A stretch of DNA of 46,979 nucleotides. Source: Xanthobacteraceae bacterium. GTDB taxonomy: Bacteria; Pseudomonadota; Alphaproteobacteria; Rhizobiales; Xanthobacteraceae. Below the pieces are notes generated by a model. The model was not told the origin of the DNA, ran no database searches, and saw nothing but the letters and a program-made list of their open reading frames with translations. The stretch lies in contig JAIESR010000073.1 in the NCBI GenBank assembly GCA_019745775.1, forward strand, positions 1 through 46,979, written 5' to 3'. A program made the position numbers and the translations under genes. Shown piece by piece: positions 17,076 through 24,653 of this stretch. The first letter of the stretch is position 1. Each line of letters starts with the position of its first letter.

Positions 17076-18368
17076 TTACTTGTCGAGCGAGCGCCCAATG
17101 ATCTGGGCGAGGTCGCTGACCTTTGACGGATCAGCGCTGTAGTAGCCGGCGGCCTTCTTGGCGGCGATCTCGACCTGCGCGTCACTTGGCACAAGGTGAT
17201 CCGGAATCGAAACGCGCTCGACGATCTCGATGCCCTGGCCGACGAGCGCGTCGTATTTCATGTCGCTCATGGATACCAGCCGATCGATGCGCCGGACGCC
17301 CAGCCAATGCAGCGCATCGGGCATCAGTTGCTGGAAGCGCGCATCCTGAACGCCGGCGACGCACTCGGTCCGCTCGAAATACGCGGACGCGGTGTCGCCG
17401 GCTTCGTGACGCTTGCGGGCGTTGTAAACCAGGAACTTGGTCACCTCGCCGAGCGCCCGGCCCTCCTTGCGATAATAGACGATGATGCCAAGGCCGTCCG
17501 ACTGGGCCATGCGCACGCATTCCTCGATGCCGTGAATGAGATAAGGACGGCACGTGCAGATGTCAGAGCCGAATACATCCGACCCGCTGCACTCATCGTG
17601 CACGCGGCATGTGATGGGCGTTTTCGGGTCAGAAAGCTTGTTGATGTCGCCGAACAGATAGATCGTGGTGCCGCCGATCGGCGGCAGGAACACACGCAGA
17701 TCAGGACGCGTAACCAATTCCGGAAACATACCTGCGGTCTGCTCGAACAGCACGCGGCGCAACGCGGTCTCGTTGGTGCCGAAGCGCTCGGCGATCCCGG
17801 GCAGGTACCAAACCGGATCGATGGCGATCTTCACGACGTTGACGGCGCCGCCCGGGTGCACCGTGCGATCGTCGCGCTTGATTCGGCCGGCCGCGAGAGC
17901 GGCTTGGATTTCGGCGAGGTCCAGTCGCGCCGTGGTCACAGCGATTGTCGGACGGATATCGACGCCTGCCGCGATCTCGGCGGCGAACGCGTCCACGGCC
18001 AAGTGCCCCCAGGGATCGAGCGAGACGATGGTCTGGGGATTGGCCCATTGCGGAAACGGTCCGAGTTCGACCGCGGGATGGGTGTTCGTCAGGTCCGGAC
18101 GACGGCTTGGATCGAGCGCGCCGGACGATACCGCGAGCGCGCGGTAGAGCGCGTAGGAGCCGCCGTAGCTGCCGATGACGTTTCGGTCGCCGGGACGGGA
18201 TACGCTCGCAATGATCGGACCGCGCAATGCCGCAGTCGGAGCGCCCCATGAAATGGGGAAACGTGCCTTACCGGCTGGATTGGGATGGGAGGTAAGGCGG
18301 ATATGCTCAGTCCGACTAGATTCGGTCATCGTTTGGTTCGAAAAGGCGACGGTTCTTCGACGCGCCAT
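17076..18368 (-). CDS. URC1: GTP cyclohydrolase II-like protein of uracil catabolism
   Basis: The protein has 430 residues, about twice the length of RibA. The C-terminal half carries the cyclohydrolase II core: zinc cysteines C260, C271 and C273 (HDECSGSDVFGSDICTC) and the KEGR motif (301-304, standing for QEGRGIG of RibA). The N-terminal 200 residues (WGAPTAALRGPIIASVS, NVIGSYGGSYALYRALAV) are typical of URC1 and absent from RibA. URC1 is thought to open the pyrimidine ring of a uridine-type nucleotide. It is the first gene of the operon. The ATG at 18368 gives the full length; an alternative ATG lies at 18329, and neither has a strong ribosome binding site. Confidence 0.92.
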   Translation of the reverse strand: MARRRTVAFSNQTMTESSRTEHIRLTSHPNPAGKARFPISWGAPTAALRGPIIASVSRPGDRNVIGSYGGSYALYRALAVSSGALDPSRRPDLTNTHPAVELGPFPQWANPQTIVSLDPWGHLAVDAFAAEIAAGVDIRPTIAVTTARLDLAEIQAALAAGRIKRDDRTVHPGGAVNVVKIAIDPVWYLPGIAERFGTNETALRRVLFEQTAGMFPELVTRPDLRVFLPPIGGTTIYLFGDINKLSDPKTPITCRVHDECSGSDVFGSDICTCRPYLIHGIEECVRMAQSDGLGIIVYYRKEGRALGEVTKFLVYNARKRHEAGDTASAYFERTECVAGVQDARFQQLMPDALHWLGVRRIDRLVSMSDMKYDALVGQGIEIVERVSIPDHLVPSDAQVEIAAKKAAGYYSADPSKVSDLAQIIGRSLDK

Positions 18369-18429
18369 CGTCCAATGAAAAATTCGCCAAAGGATTCACT
18401 CTTGTTTCCACCAGACCTTTAACTGGATC

Positions 18430-18493
18430 AGCCAGTATATGGCTCGACAAGCGTCAGAGCAATGACACGCGGCCACGTGACACGCGGCCACCT
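18430..18493. promoter_or_regulatory. Inverted and direct repeats upstream of the URC operon
   Basis: A 15-base inverted repeat AGCCA-GTATA-TGGCT lies at 18430-18444, 62 bases before the URC1 start. Just upstream of it, in the operon's direction, are two tandem copies of a 15-base unit, GACACGCGGCCAC(G/C)T, at 18464-18478 and 18479-18493. Both look like protein-binding sites, and the inverted repeat has the TxxxxxxxA-like spacing of many regulators. No regulator gene is adjacent, so the binding factor is unknown. Confidence 0.4.
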
Positions 18494-18655
18494 GGATCAA
18501 CTGTTTCAAGCCGTATCCGCATGAATTACCGCAGCTCGCTCGATCCGCAGGAAAGATGCCAGTTGATCTGTCCAACGGTGACGATCGGCCGGCTCGGTGT
18601 GCGGGCGCGCTCACGCGAAACCACCATTCTCCTCCCTTTCTTTAGGTCTCGTTAC

Positions 18656-19699
18656 CTATTCCGCGATTGCTTTCGCCGCTTTGGCAACGATATCGGCGGG
18701 CGTCGAATAGATCTGCGCGAGCAATCCGTCGATCTGGCTGCCTGTCATGGGATCGATGTCCATCCGCAGCCTTGCGGCGTCGGCAAGGAGCTCAGGATCC
18801 TTCATCGTATGGTCGAATGCCCTGATCAGCGCCGCCTTGCGATCGGCGGGGATATCGGGGGGCGCGGCAAACGGCCGTCCCATCGCTTGCGGCGCGAAGT
18901 GCAAATAGAGAATCTGTTTCTTCTCAGGCTCCTTGACCAAGTCCATCGCGAACGGAACGTCCGGCAAGTCGGGATCGATCTTCAATCCCGCCTGGAGAAG
19001 AAAATTGACCATATTGCTTTTTCTCCATTGCGGGTGAGAAACCTTGACTGTGCCCCATGACAGCCCGCAGATTCCGTCGACTTCGCCTCTCTCCATGGCC
19101 AATGTAATCTCGGTCGTGCCTGGATAGCCGGAAACGATCCTAATCTGCGCCCCCAGAACATTCCTGTAGAGGCGCGCATAGATGTCGGAATCGGTACCAA
19201 CGGCTTGCCCTCCCATGATCGAGGGCCTTGTCAGCATGTCCTGCCATGTCTTGACTGAGGACTTTCCTCCGGTCAGGCAAAGGCTGGTTTCGCCCGACAT
19301 GCTTCCCAGCCAGCCGAATTTCCTTGCATCGAAGGTGCCGGGTGGCGTGAGCAGCGGTATCGTCGGAATACTGCGCGAGAAAGTCCCAATCACGGTGCCG
19401 TCCTTGGGCGCCGCCTCGTAAAGATAGTTCGTCACCCGCAGGCCGCCGGCGCCGGTCATACTCTGCGGAACGACCGTCGGCTGGCCGGGAATGTACTTGC
19501 CGAGATATTTGCTGAGAAGCCGGGCATAGAGATCGTATCCGCCGCCAGCGCTGTGCCCGATGACGACCCGCAGCGTCTTTCCCTTGTAGAACTGCTCCAC
19601 GTCGTCGGCGGACGCAGCCGACGCAGACATCTGAGGGACCGAAACTGCCAGGCACGTGATCAACGCGATTCCATACAAGCGACAAGGTCGACGATGCAT
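18656..19699 (-). CDS. TTT-family periplasmic receptor (module A)
   Basis: From the ATG at 19699 the product has 347 residues with a clean signal peptide (MHRRPCRLYGIALITCLAVS...SASA). The mature part begins VEQFYKGKTLRVVIGHSAGGGYDLYARLL, followed by HIPGQPTVVPQSMTGAGGL-like and APKDGTVIGTFSR segments, a long-branch subtype of the TTT/Bug receptors. The frame stays open upstream to a possible start at 19933 that overlaps the OCD gene stop (TGATG), but that 78-residue extension shows no family similarity and would bury the signal peptide. It ends the operon M20-OCD-receptor. A subtype relative lies at 32889. Confidence 0.88.
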   Translation of the reverse strand: MHRRPCRLYGIALITCLAVSVPQMSASAASADDVEQFYKGKTLRVVIGHSAGGGYDLYARLLSKYLGKYIPGQPTVVPQSMTGAGGLRVTNYLYEAAPKDGTVIGTFSRSIPTIPLLTPPGTFDARKFGWLGSMSGETSLCLTGGKSSVKTWQDMLTRPSIMGGQAVGTDSDIYARLYRNVLGAQIRIVSGYPGTTEITLAMERGEVDGICGLSWGTVKVSHPQWRKSNMVNFLLQAGLKIDPDLPDVPFAMDLVKEPEKKQILYLHFAPQAMGRPFAAPPDIPADRKAALIRAFDHTMKDPELLADAARLRMDIDPMTGSQIDGLLAQIYSTPADIVAKAAKAIAE

Positions 19700-19932
19700 T
19701 CGAATGCTCCGATCCGCGGCGATTTTGCTGGACATAGACGCATCAACCTCACGATCGGGAAGTTCGACGGCCGGAATTCGGCGGACTTGTGTGTTCGGTC
19801 GGCCGGCATGGCTTTCCAGACTGATCATGGATCCGATATTGTCGCGGTGACTGAACTGGCCGGCACCATGGATCCAGCCGCTCGGATCGCTCTGCATAAG
19901 TTCGGCAGCCATGTTTCTCGCGATCTCCAGCA

Positions 19933-20952
19933 TCAATCTTGCGGAGCAAAGCTCTGCTGTGCGACGGCCGTCGGCAATTCAATGCCGAAGCCCTTCGCCT
20001 TTGCCTCCTGATAGATACGCCAGCAGATCCCGATGTCGTGTGAGACCATGCCGGTCGTGTGAAGCAATATCCGTTCCATATCGGATTGCCGGCCCGGCTT
20101 TTGCCCGGCAACGACCTCTCCGATGTCGGCATGGAGCTGTGCGCGGCTGAACTCGCCGGCGTCGATCATGTTCCGGAATTCGCGGACGGTCATGTTGCAT
20201 TCCCAGTCGTCGATGACCACCTTGTCGAATTTCGACCAGCCGGCCGGGTCCATTTCCCGCCGCGCCAACGAAACAAAGGTTGCCCCCGGCTTGACCCAGT
20301 GCTCGCGGCTGACAATGTCGGTCGACGTCGTGCCGCCAATGGCGATATCCGCCCGCCGGACGACTTCCTCAATCGTATTGAGCGTCCGCACGGGGATTTT
20401 GAGCTTTTCGGACCACTTGCGTGCAAACGCCTCCCGCGTTTCCGGTCGGCGCGACGTGCAGACAATCTCTTCGAACCGGAAAAGCTGTGTCAGGCAGCGC
20501 AGACAATTCTCGCCCATGGTGCCAATACCCACGAGACCGAGCGTGCGCGGTGCTTTCGGAGCAAGCCATTTGAGTGCGACGATCGCGGCGGCGGCGCTGC
20601 GAATGGCATATGTCCAATGCTCGTCGACGATTGCGATCGGGTGAGCGGTCCTTGGATCCGAGAGGACGATATAGCGCGTGCAATCAAGCCGGCCGACAGT
20701 GTTGACCACGCCATCGTCGTAATAGGTGTAAAGCCGAACGCCCGAGATCGGCTCCTCCTTCAGGATCACCGTCTTGACATGCCAATGGTTGTGGAACGGC
20801 TCGCCGACATCGAGCTTTTGACTCGGTGGTACGGACCATGACACCGAGCCGCGGGCATGCATGGCGAACACGTCTTCACAAATCTGCATCGCCTGGGAAA
20901 CGGTCAACAGCTTCACGGTCGTCGCGTAGTCGATGAAAAGCACTGAGTTCAT
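19933..20952 (-). CDS. Ornithine cyclodeaminase/mu-crystallin family dehydrogenase (module A)
   Basis: This 339-residue enzyme is a close paralogue of the one at 27690; they share long blocks such as NHWHVK, YYDDGV-NTVG-LDCTRYI, VDEHW-YA-RSAAAA and GGTTS-DIVSRE. The nucleotide fold has GLVGIGTMG (GxGxxG), and the strand after it ends in CTSRRPETR; the SRR in place of an acidic residue suggests NADP(H). The family includes cyclodeaminases, alanine dehydrogenase, ketimine reductases and the opine-type oxidase SbnB, so the substrate cannot be assigned. It lies 39 bases downstream of the M20 gene. The pairing of an OCD enzyme with an M20 hydrolase and TTT receptor recurs in module B. Confidence 0.9.
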   Translation of the reverse strand: MNSVLFIDYATTVKLLTVSQAMQICEDVFAMHARGSVSWSVPPSQKLDVGEPFHNHWHVKTVILKEEPISGVRLYTYYDDGVVNTVGRLDCTRYIVLSDPRTAHPIAIVDEHWTYAIRSAAAAIVALKWLAPKAPRTLGLVGIGTMGENCLRCLTQLFRFEEIVCTSRRPETREAFARKWSEKLKIPVRTLNTIEEVVRRADIAIGGTTSTDIVSREHWVKPGATFVSLARREMDPAGWSKFDKVVIDDWECNMTVREFRNMIDAGEFSRAQLHADIGEVVAGQKPGRQSDMERILLHTTGMVSHDIGICWRIYQEAKAKGFGIELPTAVAQQSFAPQD

Positions 20953-20991
20953 GGTTTGGCCTTGAAGGTTGCAAGCGTTCGATCGGTCCGA

Positions 20992-22164
20992 TCAATTGCA
21001 GAGATATTCGCGGATAAGCCCGAAATAGGCGCGCGCACCGGATTGCAGTTCATCGACGGAGATGCGTTCGTCTTCGGAATGCCACTGATCCATGTCGCCC
21101 GGTCCCCACATCGTTGCCTCGGCGCCTTTGGCATGGAAGTAGCCGGCGTCCAAAGCGCCGTGACTGTAGAATGTCGGCGGCGAAGGCAGCTTGACGCCTT
21201 CGCAGCCTCTCCGGATCGCGCTCACGAGCGGGCCGTCGGGCGCCGCCTCGGCGGGATGCATGAAGGGTCCGAACGTGGTTTCGACCGACCAGGGCGATCC
21301 GATGTCTGCAGCAGCCGCCACTGCCGCAAACACCGCCTGCGGATCGTCCCCCGGCAATAGCCGGCGATCGAATACCAAGCGTACCTCGTCCTGCACCGTG
21401 TGCGTCGCCTCCGGCCATGACCGTATCGAGGTCGGGGTCAGCGTCGCCTGGCCCAGACCCGAATGCTTGTTGCTGCCGGCACCGAGCGCCAGCACCTTGT
21501 CGAGCACCCGCCGGGCGCCCTCGATCGCACTCACACCTGCCCATGGCGTGCTGCTGTGAGCGGCCTTTCCCTTGACCGTCACGATGATATCGATGCGTCC
21601 CTTGTTCGCCAACGCGACGCGATTTGTCGTCCCGATCACGACGACGGCGGCGCGGGGGATCGCCCCGACCGCAGCGCAAATGCTCTCGGCGGCATCGTGG
21701 CGGCCGGTTTCGCCGGCCGTGCTCACCGTGAAGACGAGGCTGCCGTTCAGCGTGAGGTTCGTCGCCGCGGCCTTTACGGCTCCTAGCGCAGCGGCGAGCG
21801 ATCCTTTCTGCTCAGATACGCCGCGTCCTCGTACGAACCGCGCCCCTCCGCTTTCGATGATCTCGCCCGCGAAGGGAGATTTCATGCGGTTCGTCGGATG
21901 CGTCATGGCATAGGCCATCAGCATAAGACTTCGATCGCCGCGCCGGGGCCCGATTTCGACGATGAGATTTCCCATTTCGTCGCGGCGAAAGGGCAGTTCC
22001 AGTTGCTTGACCAGCGGTGCGATGGTGTCGGCGATGAAGCTCTGGATCTGCGGCTCGCTCTCGAACAACTCGGTCTGCGGGCTCGGGTGGCGAACAAACG
22101 ATTGCGTCCAGTCGACAAGCCGCTGTTGCGAAATGCCGTAGGCGTCTACGACGTCATTGCTCAT
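20992..22164 (-). CDS. M20-family metallohydrolase with altered metal-site motifs (module A)
   Basis: This is a 390-residue protein starting at 22164, where GGAGGAC precedes the ATG; an in-frame ATG at 22188 lacks such a site. It has M20 architecture: an N-terminal catalytic part, an insert with GKAAHSSTPWAGVSAI, and a C-terminal GPGDMDQWHSEDE containing the last ligand histidine. However, the canonical GHxD motif is replaced by MAYAMTHP, the bridging aspartate of GRGxxDxKG is glutamate (GRGVSEQKG), and the EE pair reads AGETGRHD. The paralogue at 23420 has the same changes, so they mark a subfamily rather than decay. The role is probably amide hydrolysis; the metal use is open. Confidence 0.88.
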   Translation of the reverse strand: MSNDVVDAYGISQQRLVDWTQSFVRHPSPQTELFESEPQIQSFIADTIAPLVKQLELPFRRDEMGNLIVEIGPRRGDRSLMLMAYAMTHPTNRMKSPFAGEIIESGGARFVRGRGVSEQKGSLAAALGAVKAAATNLTLNGSLVFTVSTAGETGRHDAAESICAAVGAIPRAAVVVIGTTNRVALANKGRIDIIVTVKGKAAHSSTPWAGVSAIEGARRVLDKVLALGAGSNKHSGLGQATLTPTSIRSWPEATHTVQDEVRLVFDRRLLPGDDPQAVFAAVAAAADIGSPWSVETTFGPFMHPAEAAPDGPLVSAIRRGCEGVKLPSPPTFYSHGALDAGYFHAKGAEATMWGPGDMDQWHSEDERISVDELQSGARAYFGLIREYLCN

Positions 22165-22208
22165 CAGTCTTGTCCTCCGACGAACCACGGTACCCGGCCC
22201 AGGCGCGA

Positions 22209-22224
22209 CCGGGATATATTCCGG
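22209..22224. promoter_or_regulatory. Near-palindrome in the module A divergent promoter
   Basis: CCGGGATATATTCCGG is a 16-base inverted repeat with one mismatched pair. It lies in the 119-base gap between the M20 gene (-) and the ThDP alpha-subunit gene (+). Its centre resembles the palindrome at 29142 (GG-N8-CC with an AT-rich core). A shared operator for both directions is plausible but untested. Confidence 0.4.
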
Positions 22225-22283
22225 GTTGCTGCCGTCATCGCAAGTGGGCTCTAATGCTATCGAGCGGGAGCCAAAGGAAAGTC

Positions 22284-22799
22284 ATGTCCGAAGCGTCTGA
22301 GACGATCGCCAGACAGATCGTGGAATCCACGGCCAAGTGCGGTATCACCACCATCGCAAGTCTACCGGACGGCTGGATCACTGACTTGATCACAGCCTAT
22401 GCTCGCGACAACCGCTTCAGGCACCTCGCGGTGAACCGGGAGGAAGCCGCAATCGGTTTCTGTTCGGGAGCATATCTCGGCGGTCTGGGCGCCATGGCAC
22501 TCATGGGAGCCTCGGGCTTTCTGACGTGTATCTACGCATTGACCAAAATCAACTACACTTACCAGATACCAATCCTCATCGGCATCACACTTCGCGGGCG
22601 CCCGGGAGATTCTGCGAAGTTTCATCAGTCCAACGGACTTTACCTCGATTCAATCATTCAAGCCATCGACATGCCTTTCATTCCCATCGAAAGGCGCGAG
22701 GACATTCCAAAGATCGGCGTCGCATATGCTCACAGTCGCACGATGACGCGACCCGTAGTGGTCGGGTTCACGCGCGAGCTGCTCCGGGGGCAAGCATGA
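22284..22799 (+). CDS. ThDP-dependent decarboxylase, alpha (pyrimidine-binding) subunit
   Basis: This is a 171-residue stand-alone PYR domain, like the alpha subunit (ComD) of sulfopyruvate decarboxylase or the N-terminal half of phosphonopyruvate decarboxylase. The ThDP-activating glutamate is in VNREEAAIGFCSGAYLGG (E53/E54), followed by ALMGASGFLTCIYALT and PILIGITLRGRPGD. The start at 22284 has an AAAGGAAA ribosome site. Its stop overlaps the beta-subunit start by four bases, as expected for a heteromeric enzyme. A 2-oxo acid is the likely substrate; which one is unknown. It is divergent from the M20-OCD-receptor operon. Confidence 0.9.
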   Translation: MSEASETIARQIVESTAKCGITTIASLPDGWITDLITAYARDNRFRHLAVNREEAAIGFCSGAYLGGLGAMALMGASGFLTCIYALTKINYTYQIPILIGITLRGRPGDSAKFHQSNGLYLDSIIQAIDMPFIPIERREDIPKIGVAYAHSRTMTRPVVVGFTRELLRGQA

Positions 22800-23398
22800 T
22801 GCATTTCGAAGATTGCTTCAGGCTCCTGCATGAGCGCCTGAAGACCGAACTCATCGTCACTTCGGCGGGAAACACCTCCGAGCTATGGTGGGAGATCAGC
22901 CGCGAGACCGAGCGCGTATTCTATCTCGAGGCATCGATGAGCCTGGCTTCGCTTTTCGCCGCCGGCATCGCGCTCGGGAATCCCGAGAAGACGATCGTGG
23001 CCTTCAACGGCGACGGCGCCTTCAACATGAATCCTGGAATGCTGTTTGCCGAAAGGCAGTTGGATCTGCCCAATCTCAAGCACTTCATGGTTTCGAACCG
23101 CTGTTACGGCTCCACCAACGAGCTCACCATGCCGTTCAGCCATTCGATCGACTATGCCGGGATGGCACGGGCAGCGGGGCTGTTGCGGGTCTATTCGCTG
23201 ACGAGCCTGGACGAACTCGACCGGCAACTCGACGACATCATCAAGGTGCCCGGACACACCTTTACCGTCCTGAATGTCGAGCCGCTCGGCCGCCACGCCG
23301 TATCGCCGCCGTTGGACGGCCCGGAGGTCAAGTTCCGGTTTGGCCGTTACCTGGAGCGAAACGGCGGTCGACGGATTTTCGACACTCCCCTCCCCTGA
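22796..23398 (+). CDS. ThDP-dependent decarboxylase, beta (diphosphate-binding) subunit
   Basis: This is a 200-residue stand-alone PP domain. The ThDP/Mg motif is complete: GDG at 72-74, 26 residues, then N101 (GDGAFNMN...SNRCYG). The segment YGSTNELTMPFS is typical of sulfopyruvate/phosphonopyruvate decarboxylase beta subunits. The ATG at 22796 overlaps the alpha-subunit stop; a second ATG follows immediately at 22799. Together the two subunits would make one active enzyme converting a 2-oxo acid to an aldehyde. The gene converges with the module B operon, only 21 bases from the M20 stop. Confidence 0.9.
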   Translation: MMHFEDCFRLLHERLKTELIVTSAGNTSELWWEISRETERVFYLEASMSLASLFAAGIALGNPEKTIVAFNGDGAFNMNPGMLFAERQLDLPNLKHFMVSNRCYGSTNELTMPFSHSIDYAGMARAAGLLRVYSLTSLDELDRQLDDIIKVPGHTFTVLNVEPLGRHAVSPPLDGPEVKFRFGRYLERNGGRRIFDTPLP

Positions 23399-23419
23399 CG
23401 AGCGTCGTCAAAACGATGC

Positions 23420-24640
23420 TCACGTCAGATAATCCAACATCATGAAGGCAAAGACCCGCGCCGCATCCGTGGTGCGCTCGACCGACGCCATGTCGTAGTC
23501 GGTATGCGCCCATTGGTGCTCGCCGGCACCGAAATTGGCGGTCGGGATGCCGACGTGGTTGAGGTAGCCCTGGTCGAACGCCGATGGGGAGTAATAGGTT
23601 TCCGCCGCCTTGCCCAACATTACCTCGCTCCCCCGCAGCAGCGCCCGCACGATCGGCGAGTCGACCGTGACCAGCGACGGGTACATGAACGGCCCGAGCC
23701 GAAAATCGATGCCGAAGGTCTTGCCGCTGACCGGGTCCTTGACCGACTCGATCTCCTTGCCGATCCGTACCAGTTCCTCGAACGCTTCGTTCGGATCTTC
23801 GCCGGGCAGCAGGCGACGGTCGAGCCTGAATTCGCAGCGCTCCTGCACCGTGTGGGTTGAATCCGGAAAGCTGCGGATGTGATTGACGGTGAGCGACTGT
23901 TTGCCGAGTTGCGGGTGGCTCTTGTCGAGTTTTGTTTTGGTCAACAGCCGCTGAATCGCTTCCGTCGCGCCGGTGATCGCGTTGATGCCGTCCCATGGGC
24001 GGGCCGAATGGCAGGGCGCGCCTTTCACCGTGACGAATACGTCGATGCGGCCGCGGTTTCCGAGCGTGATCTTCAGACCCGTGCCGCCGAGCACGGCCAT
24101 GTCGGCGCGGACACCGGCGCCCTCGACCACGCTTTTGATGGCGTCGTGCTTGCCGGTTTCGCCTGACAGACAGCAGGTGAAGATCAGCTTGCCCGCGATC
24201 GGGACTTTGCTGGCGATGACCGTTTCCATCGCGTGCAGATAGGCCGCGAGATTGGCTTTCTGCTCGCTCGCGCCCTTGCCCATCACGCATTCGCCGGGCA
24301 GGTCGTATTTGGCGCCGTCGACCACATCGCCATTGTAGGGATTGGGCATGGTGGAGGCTGGCTGGTTCATGGCGTTGCCGATGAACATCAGCGACTTGCC
24401 GCTTGTGCCGGCGCCATAGGCCGCAATCAGATTGCCCATGGTGTCGTAGCGGACGTCGTCAAATCCCATGGCGCGCACGCGCGGCTCAATCGCCTTCTTG
24501 ATGAATTCCTTGAGCAGTGGCTCCTCTTCCAGGAGATCGGTCTGCGGACTCGGCACTTTCACCAGCTCGATCAGCAATTCCTTCGCGCGGTCGCGCGAGA
24601 GTTTCGCATCCAGAAGTTTCTTGATCTTGGACGCTTCCAT
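23420..24640 (-). CDS. M20-family metallohydrolase with altered metal-site motifs (module B)
   Basis: This 406-residue paralogue of the M20 protein at 20992 aligns along its whole length (VPSPQTDLLEEEP, MGNLI, SIRSxPxxTHTVQ-like, RRLLPGEDP, GPFMYPS). The same substitutions occur: GNAMNQPASTM in place of GHxD, KGASEQKAN in place of GRGxxDxKG, and SGETGKHD in place of the EE pair. The insert histidine (CHSARPWDGINAI) and the C-terminal histidine (GEHQWAHTDYD) remain. It is the last gene of the module B operon, 14 bases after tctA. The shared changes suggest a distinct chemistry or a single-metal site within M20. Confidence 0.9.
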   Translation of the reverse strand: MEASKIKKLLDAKLSRDRAKELLIELVKVPSPQTDLLEEEPLLKEFIKKAIEPRVRAMGFDDVRYDTMGNLIAAYGAGTSGKSLMFIGNAMNQPASTMPNPYNGDVVDGAKYDLPGECVMGKGASEQKANLAAYLHAMETVIASKVPIAGKLIFTCCLSGETGKHDAIKSVVEGAGVRADMAVLGGTGLKITLGNRGRIDVFVTVKGAPCHSARPWDGINAITGATEAIQRLLTKTKLDKSHPQLGKQSLTVNHIRSFPDSTHTVQERCEFRLDRRLLPGEDPNEAFEELVRIGKEIESVKDPVSGKTFGIDFRLGPFMYPSLVTVDSPIVRALLRGSEVMLGKAAETYYSPSAFDQGYLNHVGIPTANFGAGEHQWAHTDYDMASVERTTDAARVFAFMMLDYLT

Positions 24641-24653
24641 CCCTGTATTCCCT

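Noticed and set aside
14656-17142. 828-codon open frame on + strand
   Set aside because: It runs antisense through the TTT receptor end, UPRT and URC4 genes, whose frames show strong family motifs. It is Arg/Ala-rich shadow coding typical of GC-rich DNA.
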